From the NCBI GenBank assembly GCA_002559145.1, contig NTXX01000010.1:62350-126349 (forward strand): a stretch of 64,000 nt of DNA, read 5' to 3'. The DNA is from Bacillus sp. AFS006103. Lineage in GTDB: Bacteria > Bacillota > Bacilli > Bacillales > Cytobacillaceae. The position numbers were made by a program, and so were the translations under genes. Below, piece by piece: positions 63,124 to 64,000 of the stretch; position 1 is the stretch's first letter; each line of letters begins with the position of its first letter. The notes beneath the pieces were generated by a model. It saw only the letters and a program-made list of their open reading frames with translations. It did no database searches and was not told the origin of the DNA.

Positions 63124-64000
63124 TTAGTTCTGAAAATTTGAGAGTTGGAGGAATAAACGGCAAAGCTGCTCAATCTTCTTTTCTTCAATTTCTAGTTCAT
63201 CAAAGCTCATTGGTTTGGAATTTACCTCGTAAATATAATACTGCCCCGTTTTACTTACACCAGCATCAATAGAAAATTCACCGAAATAGCCAAAACGATT
63301 AGATAATGCCTTTCCAATAGACGGGACGATTGCTTGAATAAAATCATCATGCACCGCTGTTTTCAACAGTTCATAGGGCAGGAGCCTGCCGCCGGAGGGA
63401 ATATGCGTTGTAAGATTTTGTTGTTGTGATTGTCTAATCCCAACCCCTGTTATCATATATTCACCATCATTTGCATGGGCAAGAATACGAAAATCGAAAC
63501 GATTACCCTCATACTCAGCAGATAATATTTCCTCTTGTGCTATATAAGTTTGCTCAAGAAGTTTCTCGCTCCATTTCTCCCAAAAATGATTAAAGGATTG
63601 ATAATTTGCATGAATCTGGATTCCTTCCAATTGAACTTTTGAAGAATCCATCAATTTTAAGCGGAAAATGCCTTTCCCTTTTGAAGATTGAGCAGGTTTT
63701 AAGTAAATACTTCCTTGCCTCTTTAGAAAAGTTAACAAATCCACTTTTTTCTGGATGACAATGGTTTGCGGCAAAAAGTTTTGCAATAATGGAAGGGTTT
63801 TAAGTAATTCAAATAACTCAAATTTATCGATAAAACATGGGTTGAAAAAGGGGATATTTTTCTCCTTTAAAATCGAAAAAAATGTTCGGTATTGATCGTT
63901 TTGTTCTGAATTTCGGAACGGAACCCGATTATAGACGAGGTCTGGATAACGAAAGCTTTCCTTAATCCAGTAATTTTTATCTGGTAAAAATGTATAGCCT
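63124..64000 (-). CDS. YheC/YheD-type endospore coat-associated ATP-grasp protein (5' end beyond window)
   Basis: The frame is open from the stop at 63124 to the window edge at 64000, about 291 visible residues; the in-frame TTG at 63786 is only an internal codon. The visible N-terminal part reads NYWIKESFRYPDLVYNRVPF, a YheC/D hallmark, followed by an ATP-grasp domain with LKPAQSSKGKGIF (ATP-binding Lys), DFRILAHANDGEYMITGVGIR and FSIDAGVSKTGQYYIYEVNSKP near the end. Spore-associated in B. subtilis; substrate unknown. Confidence 0.88.
   Translation of the reverse strand, partial: GYTFLPDKNYWIKESFRYPDLVYNRVPFRNSEQNDQYRTFFSILKEKNIPFFNPCFIDKFELFELLKTLPLLQNFLPQTIVIQKKVDLLTFLKRQGSIYLKPAQSSKGKGIFRLKLMDSSKVQLEGIQIHANYQSFNHFWEKWSEKLLEQTYIAQEEILSAEYEGNRFDFRILAHANDGEYMITGVGIRQSQQQNLTTHIPSGGRLLPYELLKTAVHDDFIQAIVPSIGKALSNRFGYFGEFSIDAGVSKTGQYYIYEVNSKPMSFDELEIEEKKIEQLCRLFLQLSNFQN

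Overview
The window is low-GC Bacillota DNA from an endospore-forming Bacillaceae (Bacillus/Neobacillus-like). Support comes from an alpha/beta-type SASP, SpoVR, a YheC/YheD spore-coat ATP-grasp protein, Fur boxes of the TGATAATCATTATCA type, many GGAGG-type ribosome binding sites with frequent TTG/GTG starts, and U-tailed intrinsic terminators after most operons. The stretch from about 8.4 to 15.6 kb (yhcT, yhcU, pgcA, yhdB, spoVR) resembles the yhc/yhd region of B. subtilis. No IS element, prophage, CRISPR array or intact rRNA/tRNA gene is visible.

Layout: 1-5.4 kb is an operon of a HEAT-repeat protein, a processive membrane GT2 synthase and a large exported glycosidase-like protein (a candidate synthase-dependent exopolysaccharide system). 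5.4-9.3 kb holds YitT-like, Pit phosphate transporter plus DUF47 partner, a GlsB-like protein and a pseudouridine synthase. 9.4-15.6 kb is the yhcU/pgcA/SDR/yhdB/M14 peptidase/spoVR block. 15.7-18.1 kb is a partial riboflavin-type cassette (GTP cyclohydrolase II, RibD, HAD nucleotidase) with no FMN riboswitch. 18.1-18.9 kb is gene-free and full of dispersed repeats.

18.9-29.0 kb alternates Fur-controlled iron-uptake genes (a lipoprotein; a C-terminally anchored helical protein plus an FTR1 permease) with genes for an envelope glycoconjugate (UDP-glucuronate 4-epimerase-like, flippase-like, phosphodiesterase-like, DPM-like GT2, GT-C-like membrane protein, UDP-glucose dehydrogenase). 29.3-34.8 kb is an alanine module (alr, ald, adeR, alanine permease). 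34.8-38.7 kb has an MMPL pump with its TetR regulator and two clear palindromic operators, plus an e(P4)-like phosphatase. 38.8-42.7 kb has a COX1-like small membrane protein, a DUF445 protein and a KimA-like K+ transporter.

42.7-44.8 kb is the most unusual part: an operon with its own promoter encoding an intact-looking ATP synthase subunit a, a shortened subunit b and an AtpZ/AtpI-like membrane protein fused to a soluble domain, with no c subunit and no F1 genes. Nearby are a HesB-like protein and a small protein ending in CGCGG that looks like a putative radical-SAM-modified peptide family, without a radical SAM enzyme in view. 46.5-49.5 kb has tandem CNNM/CorC paralogues with similar alternative-hairpin leaders. 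51.4-54.2 kb has a TPP-riboswitch-like element and terminator followed by Fur-controlled feoA-feoB-feo Cys-rich peptide. 54.3-64 kb is mostly housekeeping and sporulation: XRE regulator with palindromic operator, class A PBP, fumC, SASP with two compact tRNA-like sequences upstream, msmX with a YxkF-like regulator, yheE and a truncated yheC/D gene.

Functional names rest on motif recognition and recalled family knowledge; no database search was possible.
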